Below, in pieces: positions 1 through 7,147 of a DNA stretch of 7,395 nt (within the stretch, counting starts at the first letter, position 1; every line of letters starts with the position of its first letter). Where the stretch lies: NCBI GenBank assembly GCA_900551515.1, contig URWH01000089.1, forward strand, positions 1-7,395, given 5' to 3'. The position numbers and the translations under genes are program-made. Source of the stretch: an uncultured Porphyromonadaceae bacterium (GTDB lineage: Bacteria; Bacteroidota; Bacteroidia; Bacteroidales; Muribaculaceae). The notes under the pieces were generated by a model. That model did not search any database, was not told where the DNA came from, and saw only the letters and a program-made list of their open reading frames with translations.

Positions 1-95
1 ACATTTCATTATATTTAATCTACTTAACAATAGTGCGTTGTCAATTGTAAACATGCCATATTCGTTCACTGTCTATTTTTATGCATTCCCCGATT

Positions 96-107
96 CGCCT
101 ACGGGCG
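96..107. other. Short hairpin with UNCG-type tetraloop
   Basis: CGCC-TACG-GGCG can fold into a 4-bp G/C stem closed by C(UACG)G, a member of the unusually stable UNCG tetraloop class when read as + strand RNA. The flanking GAT and ATC could extend the stem across an uneven internal loop. There is no T-tract after it, so it is not a good intrinsic terminator. It could be the end of an upstream transcript, or chance. Confidence 0.3.
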
Positions 108-108
108 C

Positions 109-120
109 GATCCACGGATC
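109..120. promoter_or_regulatory. Palindrome GATCC-ac-GGATC, possible operator
   Basis: Two 5-bp arms are exact inverted repeats separated by 2 bases, about 55 bases before the promoter-like element of the response regulator gene. The size suits a dimeric DNA-binding protein. No matching second site was seen near the other genes, so its role as an operator is only a guess. Confidence 0.2.
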
Positions 121-174
121 ATTAATAAAACATTAAATTTCCGCCCTCTTATTCCACGAATGTATATTATATGG

Positions 175-182
175 TAAATTTG
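175..182 (+). promoter_or_regulatory. Bacteroides-type -7 element for the two-component operon
   Basis: TAAATTTG is an exact match to the Bacteroides primary-sigma -7 consensus TAnnTTTG and lies 16 bases before the response regulator start codon, which implies a short leader of roughly ten bases. A good -33 TTTG is not visible at the usual 19-21 base spacing (151-156 reads ATTCCA), so the promoter is supported by only one of its two elements. No Shine-Dalgarno sequence precedes the start, as is normal in this phylum. Confidence 0.5.
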
Positions 183-198
183 CGTAAAACAATAGCAA

Positions 199-870
199 AT
201 GAATAACCGGGATATAAAACTACTCGTTGTCGATGATGAGGAAGGCATCCGTGAAGGTCTTCGCGAATATCTTGCTCTTGAAGGCTTTGGCGTCGATGCC
301 GCCGAAAGTGCTGAGGCCGCTCTGGCTATGGGCATTGAGAATTACGATCTGTTGCTTCTTGACGTGATGATGGACGGCATGGGCGGTTTTCAGCTCGCTG
401 AGCAGCTTAAGAATTCGGAAATCACCGCGCATATTCCCATTATCTTTCTGACGGCCAAGGATTCCGACGATGACATGGTAGCCGGTTTGCGTCTCGGAGC
501 CGACGACTACATCCCGAAGCCTTTCTCGATGAAAAACGTCATGGCACGCATCGAAGCCGTAATGAGGCGTGTGCATCCTGAGATGCCGCAGCCGTCGGGC
601 GTGGTCTGCAACCGTCAGAAACTCATCTGCATGGTCGATGGCCGCGAGGTGCTCCTCCCCCGCAAGGAGTTTGAAATCCTCGCTTTGCTGCTCGACAATC
701 CCGGCCGCATTTTCTCCCGTGAGGAGCTCATGGAGCGGATATGGCCCGATAATGTCGTGGTTATCGACCGCACGGTCGATGTCCACGTCACTCGCATCCG
801 GTCCAAAATAGCGCCGTATGGCAAACATATTGTTTCACGTTCAGGCTACGGTTATGGCTGGCAGGATTAG
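199..870 (+). CDS. OmpR-class DNA-binding response regulator (RprY-like)
   Basis: This is the output half of a two-component system: a cytoplasmic transcription factor switched by phosphorylation. The receiver domain (about residues 6-120) shows the full active-site set: acidic pair D12/D13, phospho-acceptor D55 in LLLLDVMMDG, T85 in FLTAK, and K107 in the PKPF turn. A winged-helix effector domain (about 128-222) follows, with LPRKEFEIL at its start, recognition-helix residues RTVDVHVTRIRSKI, and the GYGYGW wing near the end. The length of 223 residues is usual for the OmpR/PhoB family. The winged-helix wording (SREELMERIW, SRSGYGY) is typical of Bacteroidota RprY-like proteins. The ATG at 199 sits just before the receiver domain and just after a promoter-like element. 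The gene overlaps the downstream kinase by 17 bases, which points to coupled translation and a cognate pair. Target genes cannot be read from the sequence. Confidence 0.95.
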   Translation: MNNRDIKLLVVDDEEGIREGLREYLALEGFGVDAAESAEAALAMGIENYDLLLLDVMMDGMGGFQLAEQLKNSEITAHIPIIFLTAKDSDDDMVAGLRLGADDYIPKPFSMKNVMARIEAVMRRVHPEMPQPSGVVCNRQKLICMVDGREVLLPRKEFEILALLLDNPGRIFSREELMERIWPDNVVVIDRTVDVHVTRIRSKIAPYGKHIVSRSGYGYGWQD

Positions 871-2239
871 TTTTTCATTTCAAGTGAGGATGCTCCTCCT
901 CTTGCTGGGTACTTGCTGGCTGCTCGCTTGCGCTTTCATGGTGTTTCAGTACAGCCGCGAGAAGGACTACAAGGCCGGACTGATGAATGCACGCCTGCAG
1001 ACTCACAACCGCCGTATCCTCGACGATATGCTCAAAGGCGAACCTGCCGACAGCATCATCGCCAGGATAACGCCTCCGGTCGAGAAGCTCCGCGTCACAG
1101 TGATCGACAGCATCGGGAACGTCATCTACGACAGCCGCGCCTCCGGGCCTTATGCCAATCATAACTCGCGCCCGGAAGTGATAGCCGCACGGCAGTCGGG
1201 CGAGGGCAATGTCATTGAGCGTCTGTCGGAAAGCGACGAAACCAATTATTTTTACTCGGCCCTTCGCGCCGGCGATGGCGTGATCATACGCTCGGCCGCA
1301 CCTTATAATCATTCGCTTACGGAGTTCCTCAGGGCCGACCACAGCATCCTGTGGATAATAGGCGCACTGACACTGGTCATCAGCATTGTAGGCTTGCTGG
1401 CTACCCGTAAGATCTCGGTCAGCATCAAACGCCTCAACGAGTTTGCCGAGAAGGCCGAGAAGGGCGATAAGATCTACAGCGGATATTCATTCCCTCACGA
1501 CGAGCTCGGAAATATTGCCGCCAACATCGTGAAGCTCTATGTGCAGCGCGACGCTCAGCACCGCGAGACCATCCGTCTCGAACAGGATAAGGCACGCCTG
1601 AAGAAGCAGTTGACCAATAATATCAACCATGAGCTGAAAACTCCCGTGGCCTCGATACTCGTAAGCCTCGACATGCTCGACGACCATCCCGACCTGCCGG
1701 AAGAAAAGAAGCAGGAAATCATGGCACGCATACGCGCCAACGCCGGGCGGCTCAGCGCTTTGCTGAAGGATCTCTCGATGATCACCCGCATGGAGGATGC
1801 CCCGGGGCTGATTGAGAAACGGCCGGTGGATCTCACCGCCGTTGTCAATGAGATTGCCGATGAGATGCGTTTACGCACCGACATGGTCATAAATGTCGAC
1901 GTGCCCCCGCTGACAATCAACGGCGACAAGGCCCTCCTTGAATCGATATTCCGGAACCTGGCCGACAATGCCATCGCGCATAGCGGTGGCACCGAATTCA
2001 ATATCCGTGCCGACAATCGCGGCAATTTCCATGTGTGGGACAACGGCCGGGGAATTCCGGCCGGCCATCTGCCGCATATCTTCGAGCGGTTTTACCGCGT
2101 CGACAACGGCCGCTCGCGCACATCCGGAGGCACCGGCCTCGGCCTGTCGATAGTGCGTAACGCCGTGATCAACCACGGCGGCACCATCAAGGCGTTCAGC
2201 AACAACGGCTTGTCGTTTGAATTTCAGCTGAAAGGATAA
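854..2239 (+). CDS. Membrane sensor histidine kinase (RprX-like)
   Basis: This is the sensor half of the pair, expected to autophosphorylate on a histidine and pass the phosphate to D55 of the regulator. Using the ATG at 854 (461 residues), there is a transmembrane helix at about 13-31, a periplasmic sensor segment at 34-163, a second helix at about 165-185, and a HAMP-like linker (ending around PHDELGNI). The HisKA domain carries H259 in NHELKTP; the HExxT pattern suggests it can also dephosphorylate its partner. The ATPase domain has an N box (FRNLADNA, N368/N372), a G1 box (DNGRGIP, D396) and a G2 box (GGTGLGLS, 425-432), so all catalytic motifs are intact. An ATG at 818 would add 12 residues inside the regulator gene, and one at 890 would begin at the first helix. 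The 854 start was preferred because it leaves a short cytoplasmic lead (MAGRISFSFQVR) and a small overlap. The sensor segment matches no domain I recognise, so the signal is unknown. Confidence 0.93.
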   Translation: MAGRISFSFQVRMLLLLLGTCWLLACAFMVFQYSREKDYKAGLMNARLQTHNRRILDDMLKGEPADSIIARITPPVEKLRVTVIDSIGNVIYDSRASGPYANHNSRPEVIAARQSGEGNVIERLSESDETNYFYSALRAGDGVIIRSAAPYNHSLTEFLRADHSILWIIGALTLVISIVGLLATRKISVSIKRLNEFAEKAEKGDKIYSGYSFPHDELGNIAANIVKLYVQRDAQHRETIRLEQDKARLKKQLTNNINHELKTPVASILVSLDMLDDHPDLPEEKKQEIMARIRANAGRLSALLKDLSMITRMEDAPGLIEKRPVDLTAVVNEIADEMRLRTDMVINVDVPPLTINGDKALLESIFRNLADNAIAHSGGTEFNIRADNRGNFHVWDNGRGIPAGHLPHIFERFYRVDNGRSRTSGGTGLGLSIVRNAVINHGGTIKAFSNNGLSFEFQLKG

Positions 2240-2344
2240 TGCGATCCGAGTTTAGGGCCGGCTCTTAACAAAAACGCAACATTCCGTTAATCTTTTGTCA
2301 ATATAATTTCTCGAATTTCGCAGTAGAGTTATTCGATAAGTTAT
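2240..2344 (+). promoter_or_regulatory. Intergenic leader of the phosphate transporter, weak promoter
   Basis: The 105-base gap turns AT-rich after about 2270, which fits a separate promoter for the transporter, although read-through from the kinase gene is also possible. A TTTG at 2294-2297 resembles a -33 element, but no TAnnTTTG stands 19-21 bases after it. The nearest partial -7 match is TAATTTCT at 2304-2311. I see no intrinsic terminator after the kinase gene and no clear pho-box-like direct repeat. Confidence 0.25.
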
Positions 2345-4645
2345 ATGGACATTGTATTTTTAGGAATCGTCATCTTCCTTTTTCTGCTTGCCGTGTTCGA
2401 TCTGTCGGTCGGTGTAAGCAACGACGCAGTCAATTTCCTCTCTTCGGCTATCGGGTCAAGAGCCGCCTCTTTCAAGCGTATCATCATTGTGGCGGCAATA
2501 GGCGTTTTCGTCGGGGCCGCGATGAGCAACGGCATGATGGACGTTGCCCGTCACGGCATTTTCCGTCCCGAAAACCTGTCGTTCTACGACCTTATAGCCA
2601 TCTTCATGGCTGTGATGGTCACAGATGTAATCCTGCTCGACGTTTTCAACTCGCTCGGGATGCCGACTTCGACAACCGTTTCGCTCGTATTCGAATTGCT
2701 GGGTGCCACTTTCGTGGTGGCGTTGTTTAAGATAGCTTCGCCTGAGAATGTTCTCGGGATCGGCGACCTGCTCAACACGGAGAAGGCGCTGTCGGTGATC
2801 CTCGGCATATTCCTGTCGGTGGCTATAGCTTTTGTGTTCGGCTCTCTTGTGCAGTTCATTGCACGACTGATATTCACATTCGAGTATAAGAGCCGGTTGA
2901 AATGGAAGGTGGGCATCTTCGGCGGCCTGGCATGCACCGCCATCGTTTACTTCATGCTGCTCAAAGGCATCAAGGATCTCACCATCATGACGCCCGAACT
3001 GAAAGAATGGATCGACGGCCACAACATGCTGATTCTTACTTGCAGTTTTTGCGGTTTCACCATACTGATGCAACTGCTTCACTGGTTGAAGGTCAATGTG
3101 TTCAAGGTCGTGGTGATGCTCGGCACATTCTCGCTCGCAATGGCATTTGCCGGAAACGACCTCGTCAACTTTGTCGGCGTTCCTCTCACGTCGCTGGCTT
3201 CCTATAATGATTATGTGGCCAATGGCGGGGGCGATCTCCACGGGTTTATGATGAACAGCCTGAACGGTCCCGCTCAGACACCGTTCTATTTTCTCGTTGG
3301 CGCCGGCGGCATTATGGTGATAGCTCTCGGCACATCGAAAAAAGCGCGGCAGGTGACGCAGACCACTGTGGGGCTGAGCTCACGGTCGGACGGCGATGAG
3401 ATGTTCGGAAGCTCTCGTCTGGGACGCGCCATTGTGCGGTGTGCGCTCAATGTCGGCTCATGGATCGAAACTCATACTCCGGCCGCCGTCAGGGCATGGA
3501 TCAACCGGCGCATGAACTCATCAGTGACACAGGAGGAGCCGGGTGCCGCATTCGACCTCGTGCGCGGCTCCGTCAACCTGATGCTTGCCGCAATGCTCAT
3601 AGCTTTCGGCACATCGCTCAAGCTGCCGCTGTCGACTACCTTCGTCACATTCATGGTGGCCATGGGCTCGTCGCTCGCCGATAAGGCGTGGGGGCGCGAA
3701 AGCGCCGTGTTCCGCGTTACAGGCGTGATATCGGTTATCGGCGGATGGTTTATCACGGCCGGTGTTGCATTTATAGGCGCCGGCATGGTAGTCTGTCTCA
3801 TGCACATGGGCGGCGTGCCGGTAATGATTGCGGGAGGTGTTATTGCCCTGCTGCTGCTCATCCGCAGCAACATACGGTTCCGACGCAAACGCGCTATGGA
3901 GGAGAAGGATTCACTCTTCCAGACCATCCTTACGACCGACGACGCTTCACAGGTGTGGCATCTGCTCGTGGTGTACATCAACGAGAAGCAGAAGATGTTT
4001 CTCGAATTCGCCTCCCGGAGTTTCGACGACGTCACCCAGGGATTCATGACCGACAACTCCCGGCTTCTCTCACGCTCTGAAAAGGCGCTCATCGCAGAAA
4101 AGGACGTGATCAAATCGCAGCGTCGCAAGCTCACGCTCTGCCTGCGCAAGGTCAACCCCGAAACGGCCATCGAGAAACGCACCTGGTTTCACCTGTGCAA
4201 CAATATGGCCATGTCGATGACCTACAATCTGCGCCACATCAACGAGGTGTGCAAAGAGCATGTCGACAACAATTTCCGGCCGTTGCCCGACCTCTTCCGC
4301 ACGCCGTTTGCCGCTCTCTGCGCCGATATCCGCTCGGTCATCGCCGATGCCGCCGACACCGTAGGGCAGGACAACCCTGAAAGCATCGATTCGCTGCGCG
4401 GACGGTGCAGCATCATCAAGGACCGCCTGTCGTATCTCACCCGCGATGTCTACGACCTTCTGCAGCGCGGCTCCATAGATAACATGACCGTAGCCTACGT
4501 CTACCTCAATGTGCTGCAGGAGACGCAGGAATTCATCACCTCCTTGCGAAAGTTCCTCCGCGCCTCCGGCAAGCTCAATCTCGCCCCCTCGTCCTACCGC
4601 AGCTTCTCCACCCACTCCTCCCCCGACGATGCGCCCCGCCTCTGA
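2345..4645 (+). CDS. pit: PiT-family inorganic phosphate transporter with C-terminal PhoU-like domain
   Basis: This is an inner-membrane carrier of the PiT (PHO4) family, which imports inorganic phosphate driven by H+ or Na+. The two inverted halves of the family are visible: SNDAVNF (N26, D27, N30) pairs with GNDLVNF (N271, D272, N275), and PTSTT (107-111) pairs with PLSTT (428-432). About ten or more hydrophobic segments run to residue ~510, broken by a hydrophilic loop at about 345-400. From about residue 515 the chain is soluble and helical, with no membrane segments. Its charged, amphipathic pattern resembles the PhoU domain often encoded next to Pit genes, here fused, and it would lie in the cytoplasm. 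At 766 residues it is much longer than the ~500 of E. coli PitA, and close to the long form I associate with Bacteroidota. The ATG at 2345 directly precedes the first membrane helix. The ion used and the exact substrate are inferred from the family. Confidence 0.9.
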   Translation: MDIVFLGIVIFLFLLAVFDLSVGVSNDAVNFLSSAIGSRAASFKRIIIVAAIGVFVGAAMSNGMMDVARHGIFRPENLSFYDLIAIFMAVMVTDVILLDVFNSLGMPTSTTVSLVFELLGATFVVALFKIASPENVLGIGDLLNTEKALSVILGIFLSVAIAFVFGSLVQFIARLIFTFEYKSRLKWKVGIFGGLACTAIVYFMLLKGIKDLTIMTPELKEWIDGHNMLILTCSFCGFTILMQLLHWLKVNVFKVVVMLGTFSLAMAFAGNDLVNFVGVPLTSLASYNDYVANGGGDLHGFMMNSLNGPAQTPFYFLVGAGGIMVIALGTSKKARQVTQTTVGLSSRSDGDEMFGSSRLGRAIVRCALNVGSWIETHTPAAVRAWINRRMNSSVTQEEPGAAFDLVRGSVNLMLAAMLIAFGTSLKLPLSTTFVTFMVAMGSSLADKAWGRESAVFRVTGVISVIGGWFITAGVAFIGAGMVVCLMHMGGVPVMIAGGVIALLLLIRSNIRFRRKRAMEEKDSLFQTILTTDDASQVWHLLVVYINEKQKMFLEFASRSFDDVTQGFMTDNSRLLSRSEKALIAEKDVIKSQRRKLTLCLRKVNPETAIEKRTWFHLCNNMAMSMTYNLRHINEVCKEHVDNNFRPLPDLFRTPFAALCADIRSVIADAADTVGQDNPESIDSLRGRCSIIKDRLSYLTRDVYDLLQRGSIDNMTVAYVYLNVLQETQEFITSLRKFLRASGKLNLAPSSYRSFSTHSSPDDAPRL

Positions 4646-4800
4646 CCCCTCGACGGCGCCTTCCGCGGAGGAATACAAGCCGCAGCCTTGCACTATAGTG
4701 AGCCGGTCTCAAAACGCTGAAAAACAATACGCGGAGATAAGCCGCGGAGAAGGCGCCTGAGAACGAATCAGTGGCGCGCACTGGCGTGATTGCGGGGCGG
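4646..4800. other. Convergent intergenic region
   Basis: This 155-base stretch lies between the 3' ends of the transporter gene (+) and the SGNH-protein gene (-), where two transcripts must end. It has no credible coding frame. It contains a 14-bp inverted repeat with a large loop, a perfect 10-bp palindrome CACTATAGTG (4691-4700), and three copies of CGCGGAG (4664-4670, 4730-4736, 4743-4749). No stem followed by a T-tract was found on either strand, so a textbook intrinsic terminator is absent. Confidence 0.6.
4655..4757. repeat. Long-loop inverted repeat in the convergent gap
   Basis: The left arm GGCGCCTTCCGCGG (4655-4668) is matched by the reverse complement of the right arm (4742-4757), with a single 2-base bulge (CT) in the right arm. 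All 14 left-arm bases pair. The loop is 73 bases and itself contains the palindrome CACTATAGTG. The flanks CTC (4649-4651) and GAG (4759-4761) could add a few pairs. It could act as a bidirectional transcript-end stem that protects both mRNAs, or be a worn palindromic repeat; no flanking target duplication is visible. Confidence 0.5.
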
Positions 4801-5685
4801 TTAGAGGTGGGGTTTCAGTTCGGGGATGAGGGCTGTGGTGAAGGCGGTGGCGCCACGGGCATTCAAGTGGGAGGCGTCGCGGTAGAGGGAATCGCTGTTG
4901 ATGAAGGCGCTGTCGTTGAAATGATCGATGACAGGCACGCCGTAGCGCTGTGCCAATGGTCGCAGCCCGGCTGCCAGATCGCCCATATCGTTGTGATAAT
5001 AAGGCGAAAGCACGAATATCAGCTTTAGGTCTTTTGCCTGACAGGTAGCCATCAGTTCTTCGAGCATACGCATCTTTGCCGAATCCTTGGTCATCTGGTC
5101 ATGCCGCTGCTCTTTGATTTTCCATGTGCCTTTCAGTGGAGCGTAGCCGTTGATAAATCCGGAGCGGCTTTTGTCGTCGGCGCGATATTCCTCGATCGCA
5201 TCATGAAAACGATAGGTGGCCATGTGACATTTTATCCACTCCACCATGTTGGCCTCCCGAATTTTCGCATAGGCTCTTGCATCATAGAAATAGGGCTTAA
5301 GGCCGAGGATGTCGGCTTGCGTGCCGTCGGTCTGCATCATATCGTAATGGGGCGTGATGTCATAGATTATCATTTTAGGCGTATAGCGTTCCAGGATCTG
5401 TTGCAACCGGAAAGAGAAGAAATTGATGCCCAGGCTGTTGAATCCGCAATTGAAACAGCTCATGCCCAGTGAGTCGCTTAATATCCGCGTATCGTAGTGG
5501 CGGCGTGCCCTGCTGGAACCGAATATCAGGATATCGGCGCGCGTTTCGTAAGCGGCAATATTGTCCATCCGTGTCATGCCGTCCTTCACATGCCTTCGGT
5601 AGTAATCGCAATAGAATCCATAGCCGACATCTATAGCTGCCACTATGACGAAGAAGATCATTAGTTTGAGAAAAAACTTTTTCAT
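4801..5685 (-). CDS. Membrane-anchored SGNH/DltD-like protein, partner of the MBOAT acyltransferase
   Basis: The protein has an N-terminal hydrophobic segment (about residues 4-24) after MKK, most likely an uncleaved anchor, which leaves a ~265-residue domain outside the inner membrane. SGNH-type features are visible: LIFGSSRAR, with S58 the likely nucleophile in place of the GDS serine, and a C-terminal YRDASHLNARGA with D270 and H273 in the D-x-x-H arrangement of the catalytic dyad. A strand-plus-motif segment KLIFVLSPYY lies between them. Proteins of this kind (DltD, AlgJ/AlgX, PatB) work with MBOAT proteins to move acyl groups onto extracellular polymers, and the MBOAT gene lies 17 bases upstream on the same strand. 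The length of 294 residues suits a compact DltD-like protein. An esterase that removes acyl groups is an alternative. The polymer is unknown. The ATG at 5683-5685 places the anchor directly at the N terminus. Confidence 0.8.
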   Translation of the reverse strand: MKKFFLKLMIFFVIVAAIDVGYGFYCDYYRRHVKDGMTRMDNIAAYETRADILIFGSSRARRHYDTRILSDSLGMSCFNCGFNSLGINFFSFRLQQILERYTPKMIIYDITPHYDMMQTDGTQADILGLKPYFYDARAYAKIREANMVEWIKCHMATYRFHDAIEEYRADDKSRSGFINGYAPLKGTWKIKEQRHDQMTKDSAKMRMLEELMATCQAKDLKLIFVLSPYYHNDMGDLAAGLRPLAQRYGVPVIDHFNDSAFINSDSLYRDASHLNARGATAFTTALIPELKPHL

Positions 5686-5702
5686 TGGCTCAACCTTACG
5701 AT

Positions 5703-7106
5703 TTAAAATCCGGCATAGATAAATTTCTCGCCATAGACTGCAAATACCATAATCATGAATATCAACGCCGAATATGTTGTCCAGCGGACAATAACACTGG
5801 AAGCATGCAAGGGACGCAAGCGGGGAGCATATTCATCGATGATGTCCTTGGCTATCACTATGGCTGTCAGGATCAGCGGGAAAGTGAAATCAAGAGCTTT
5901 TTTTCCGGCCGGTGAGATGATATGTCCCAGTGTTGTGCAGGCTGCGCCGGCCGACGGCTGCAAAAAGAAGAGCCATGCCAACGTCACGATGCAAAACGTG
6001 AGCAGTACGCGCAGGGCTCTCACGGCAGGATGATTGCCTGTGGCATCCTGAAAGCCGGTGCGCTTCTCAACCACCTGCGCCGCTCCGTGGATGCCGCCCC
6101 ACAGGACGAAATTCCAGTTGGCACCATGCCAGAGGCCGCTCACCAGGAATGTGGCAAAGATATTAACCGAATTGCGGATCTTGCCGCAGCGGCTTCCGCC
6201 TAAGGGGATGTAGATGTTATCTTTGAGCCATATGGAGAGCGAACGGTGCCATCGATGCCAGAATTCGGTCACAGAAGCCGACAGATAAGGGCGCTGGAAA
6301 TTGTTGATCAGCTCAAAGCCGAGGAGCTGCCCGATGCCCAGGGCCATAAAGGAATAGCCGGCGAAATCGCCATAGATCTGCACGGAATAGAGCAACATGG
6401 AAAGGATGAGTGTCGGCCTCGAATACGAAGCGCTGTCGGCCAGCGGTTGGGCAATCATCTCACCTATATTGTCGGCCACCACCACTTTGAGAAACATGCC
6501 CCAGAGCAGCCATTTAAGGCCTTGCGTTGCTTGATCGTAATTGAACTCACGGCGCTTTTTTATCTGCGGCAGCAGATCGGAAGCTTTGCTGATAGGGCCG
6601 GATGCTATCTGCGGGAAGAAGGCCACAAATAGCATATAGTCGGCAAGATTGCGTTCGGCTTCCACTTTCTTTCTGGCCACATCAAAGAAATAGCCTATAG
6701 CCTGAAGCGTGAAGAAGCTGATGCCCAGCGGAATGGCCAGATTGAGTCCCGGCAAAGCGCCTTCGCCGTCGCGGGCGCCCGTGAGTAGGCCGAGATTCTG
6801 ATTGATGAAAGGATAATATTTCAGCATGAGCAGAGGCAAAAGAGCCAGCAGTGCCACGGTGATCACGATCACCTTCTTACGATCGTATCGCCGCACTGCC
6901 AGTGCACCGCACCATGTGACAAGGGTAACGGCCAGAAGCACCAGTGTCATCGCTTGATTGTAATGCCAGAACAGCAGATAGGAGGCCACGAGAATAAACA
7001 CGTTGGCCAGCCGCCCTGAGCTTCCCTTGTGCCACGACAGGAGCGTCACATAAAAGAGGAATATCAGCGGAAAAATCCAGAAGAATTCAAAAGAATTGAT
7101 GATCAT
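5703..7106 (-). CDS. MBOAT family O-acyltransferase (DltB/AlgI type)
   Basis: This is a polytopic inner-membrane acyltransferase of 467 residues, the usual length for AlgI/DltB-like proteins. It starts with NSFEFFWIFPLIFLFY, a typical first segment of this family, which supports the ATG at 7104-7106. Further landmarks are PLGISFFTLQ, the FFPQIASGPI loop, DFAGYSFMALGIGQLLG, the FWHRWHRSLSIWLKDNIYIPLGG block (H284, H287), and the conserved SGLWHGANW, where H327 is the expected catalytic histidine. All are intact, so the protein should be active. Known relatives take an acyl group from a cytoplasmic donor, pass it through the membrane channel, and hand it to an SGNH partner for O-acylation of alginate, teichoic acid, peptidoglycan or exopolysaccharide. 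Teichoic acid is not expected in a Gram-negative Bacteroidota, so a polysaccharide or peptidoglycan target is more likely. It is the first gene of a two-gene minus-strand operon. Confidence 0.92.
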   Translation of the reverse strand: MIINSFEFFWIFPLIFLFYVTLLSWHKGSSGRLANVFILVASYLLFWHYNQAMTLVLLAVTLVTWCGALAVRRYDRKKVIVITVALLALLPLLMLKYYPFINQNLGLLTGARDGEGALPGLNLAIPLGISFFTLQAIGYFFDVARKKVEAERNLADYMLFVAFFPQIASGPISKASDLLPQIKKRREFNYDQATQGLKWLLWGMFLKVVVADNIGEMIAQPLADSASYSRPTLILSMLLYSVQIYGDFAGYSFMALGIGQLLGFELINNFQRPYLSASVTEFWHRWHRSLSIWLKDNIYIPLGGSRCGKIRNSVNIFATFLVSGLWHGANWNFVLWGGIHGAAQVVEKRTGFQDATGNHPAVRALRVLLTFCIVTLAWLFFLQPSAGAACTTLGHIISPAGKKALDFTFPLILTAIVIAKDIIDEYAPRLRPLHASSVIVRWTTYSALIFMIMVFAVYGEKFIYAGF

Positions 7107-7147
7107 AGCTCTGCGGCTGCCTTTGGGATAAGTTCACTTTTCGGAAG

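Larger units (their letters stand above)
1..198. other. AT-rich intergenic leader upstream of the response regulator
   Basis: This stretch has no convincing coding frame and is clearly richer in A and T than the genes that follow, as expected of a regulatory region. It holds a small hairpin with a UACG tetraloop (96-107), a near-perfect palindrome GATCC-ac-GGATC (109-120), and a promoter-like TAAATTTG (175-182). A second, imperfect copy of that element (TAAATTTC) lies at 134-141. Whatever lies left of base 1 is outside the window, so it is unknown whether this region also serves a divergent gene. Confidence 0.6.

Noticed and set aside
220..828. A 202-codon open frame on the minus strand opposite the response regulator
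   Set aside because: It mirrors a gene with all receiver and winged-helix motifs, and its own translation has no recognisable domain. Long antisense frames are common in GC-rich coding sequence.
818..853. An upstream ATG at 818 for the histidine kinase
   Set aside because: It would add 12 residues (MANILFHVQATV) and deepen the overlap with the regulator to 53 bases. The ATG at 854 gives a more usual kinase N terminus. The longer form cannot be excluded.
2294..2307. TTGTCA and TATAAT upstream of the transporter as a sigma70-type promoter
   Set aside because: The two hexamers are almost adjacent instead of about 17 bases apart, and this phylum uses a different promoter consensus.
2456..3241. 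A 261-codon minus-strand frame within the phosphate transporter gene
   Set aside because: The translation is rich in His, Glu and Arg with no domain or membrane pattern, while the + strand frame shows the PiT signatures. It is a shadow frame.
3472..4182. A 236-codon minus-strand frame within the phosphate transporter gene, and a similar one at 4070-4693
   Set aside because: Both lie opposite well-supported coding sequence and have low-complexity translations rich in Ser/Arg or Gly/Ala/Val.
4655..4757. The inverted repeat as a transposon remnant (MITE)
   Set aside because: No target-site duplication flanks the arms and no transposase-like sequence is nearby. It is kept only as an unexplained inverted repeat.
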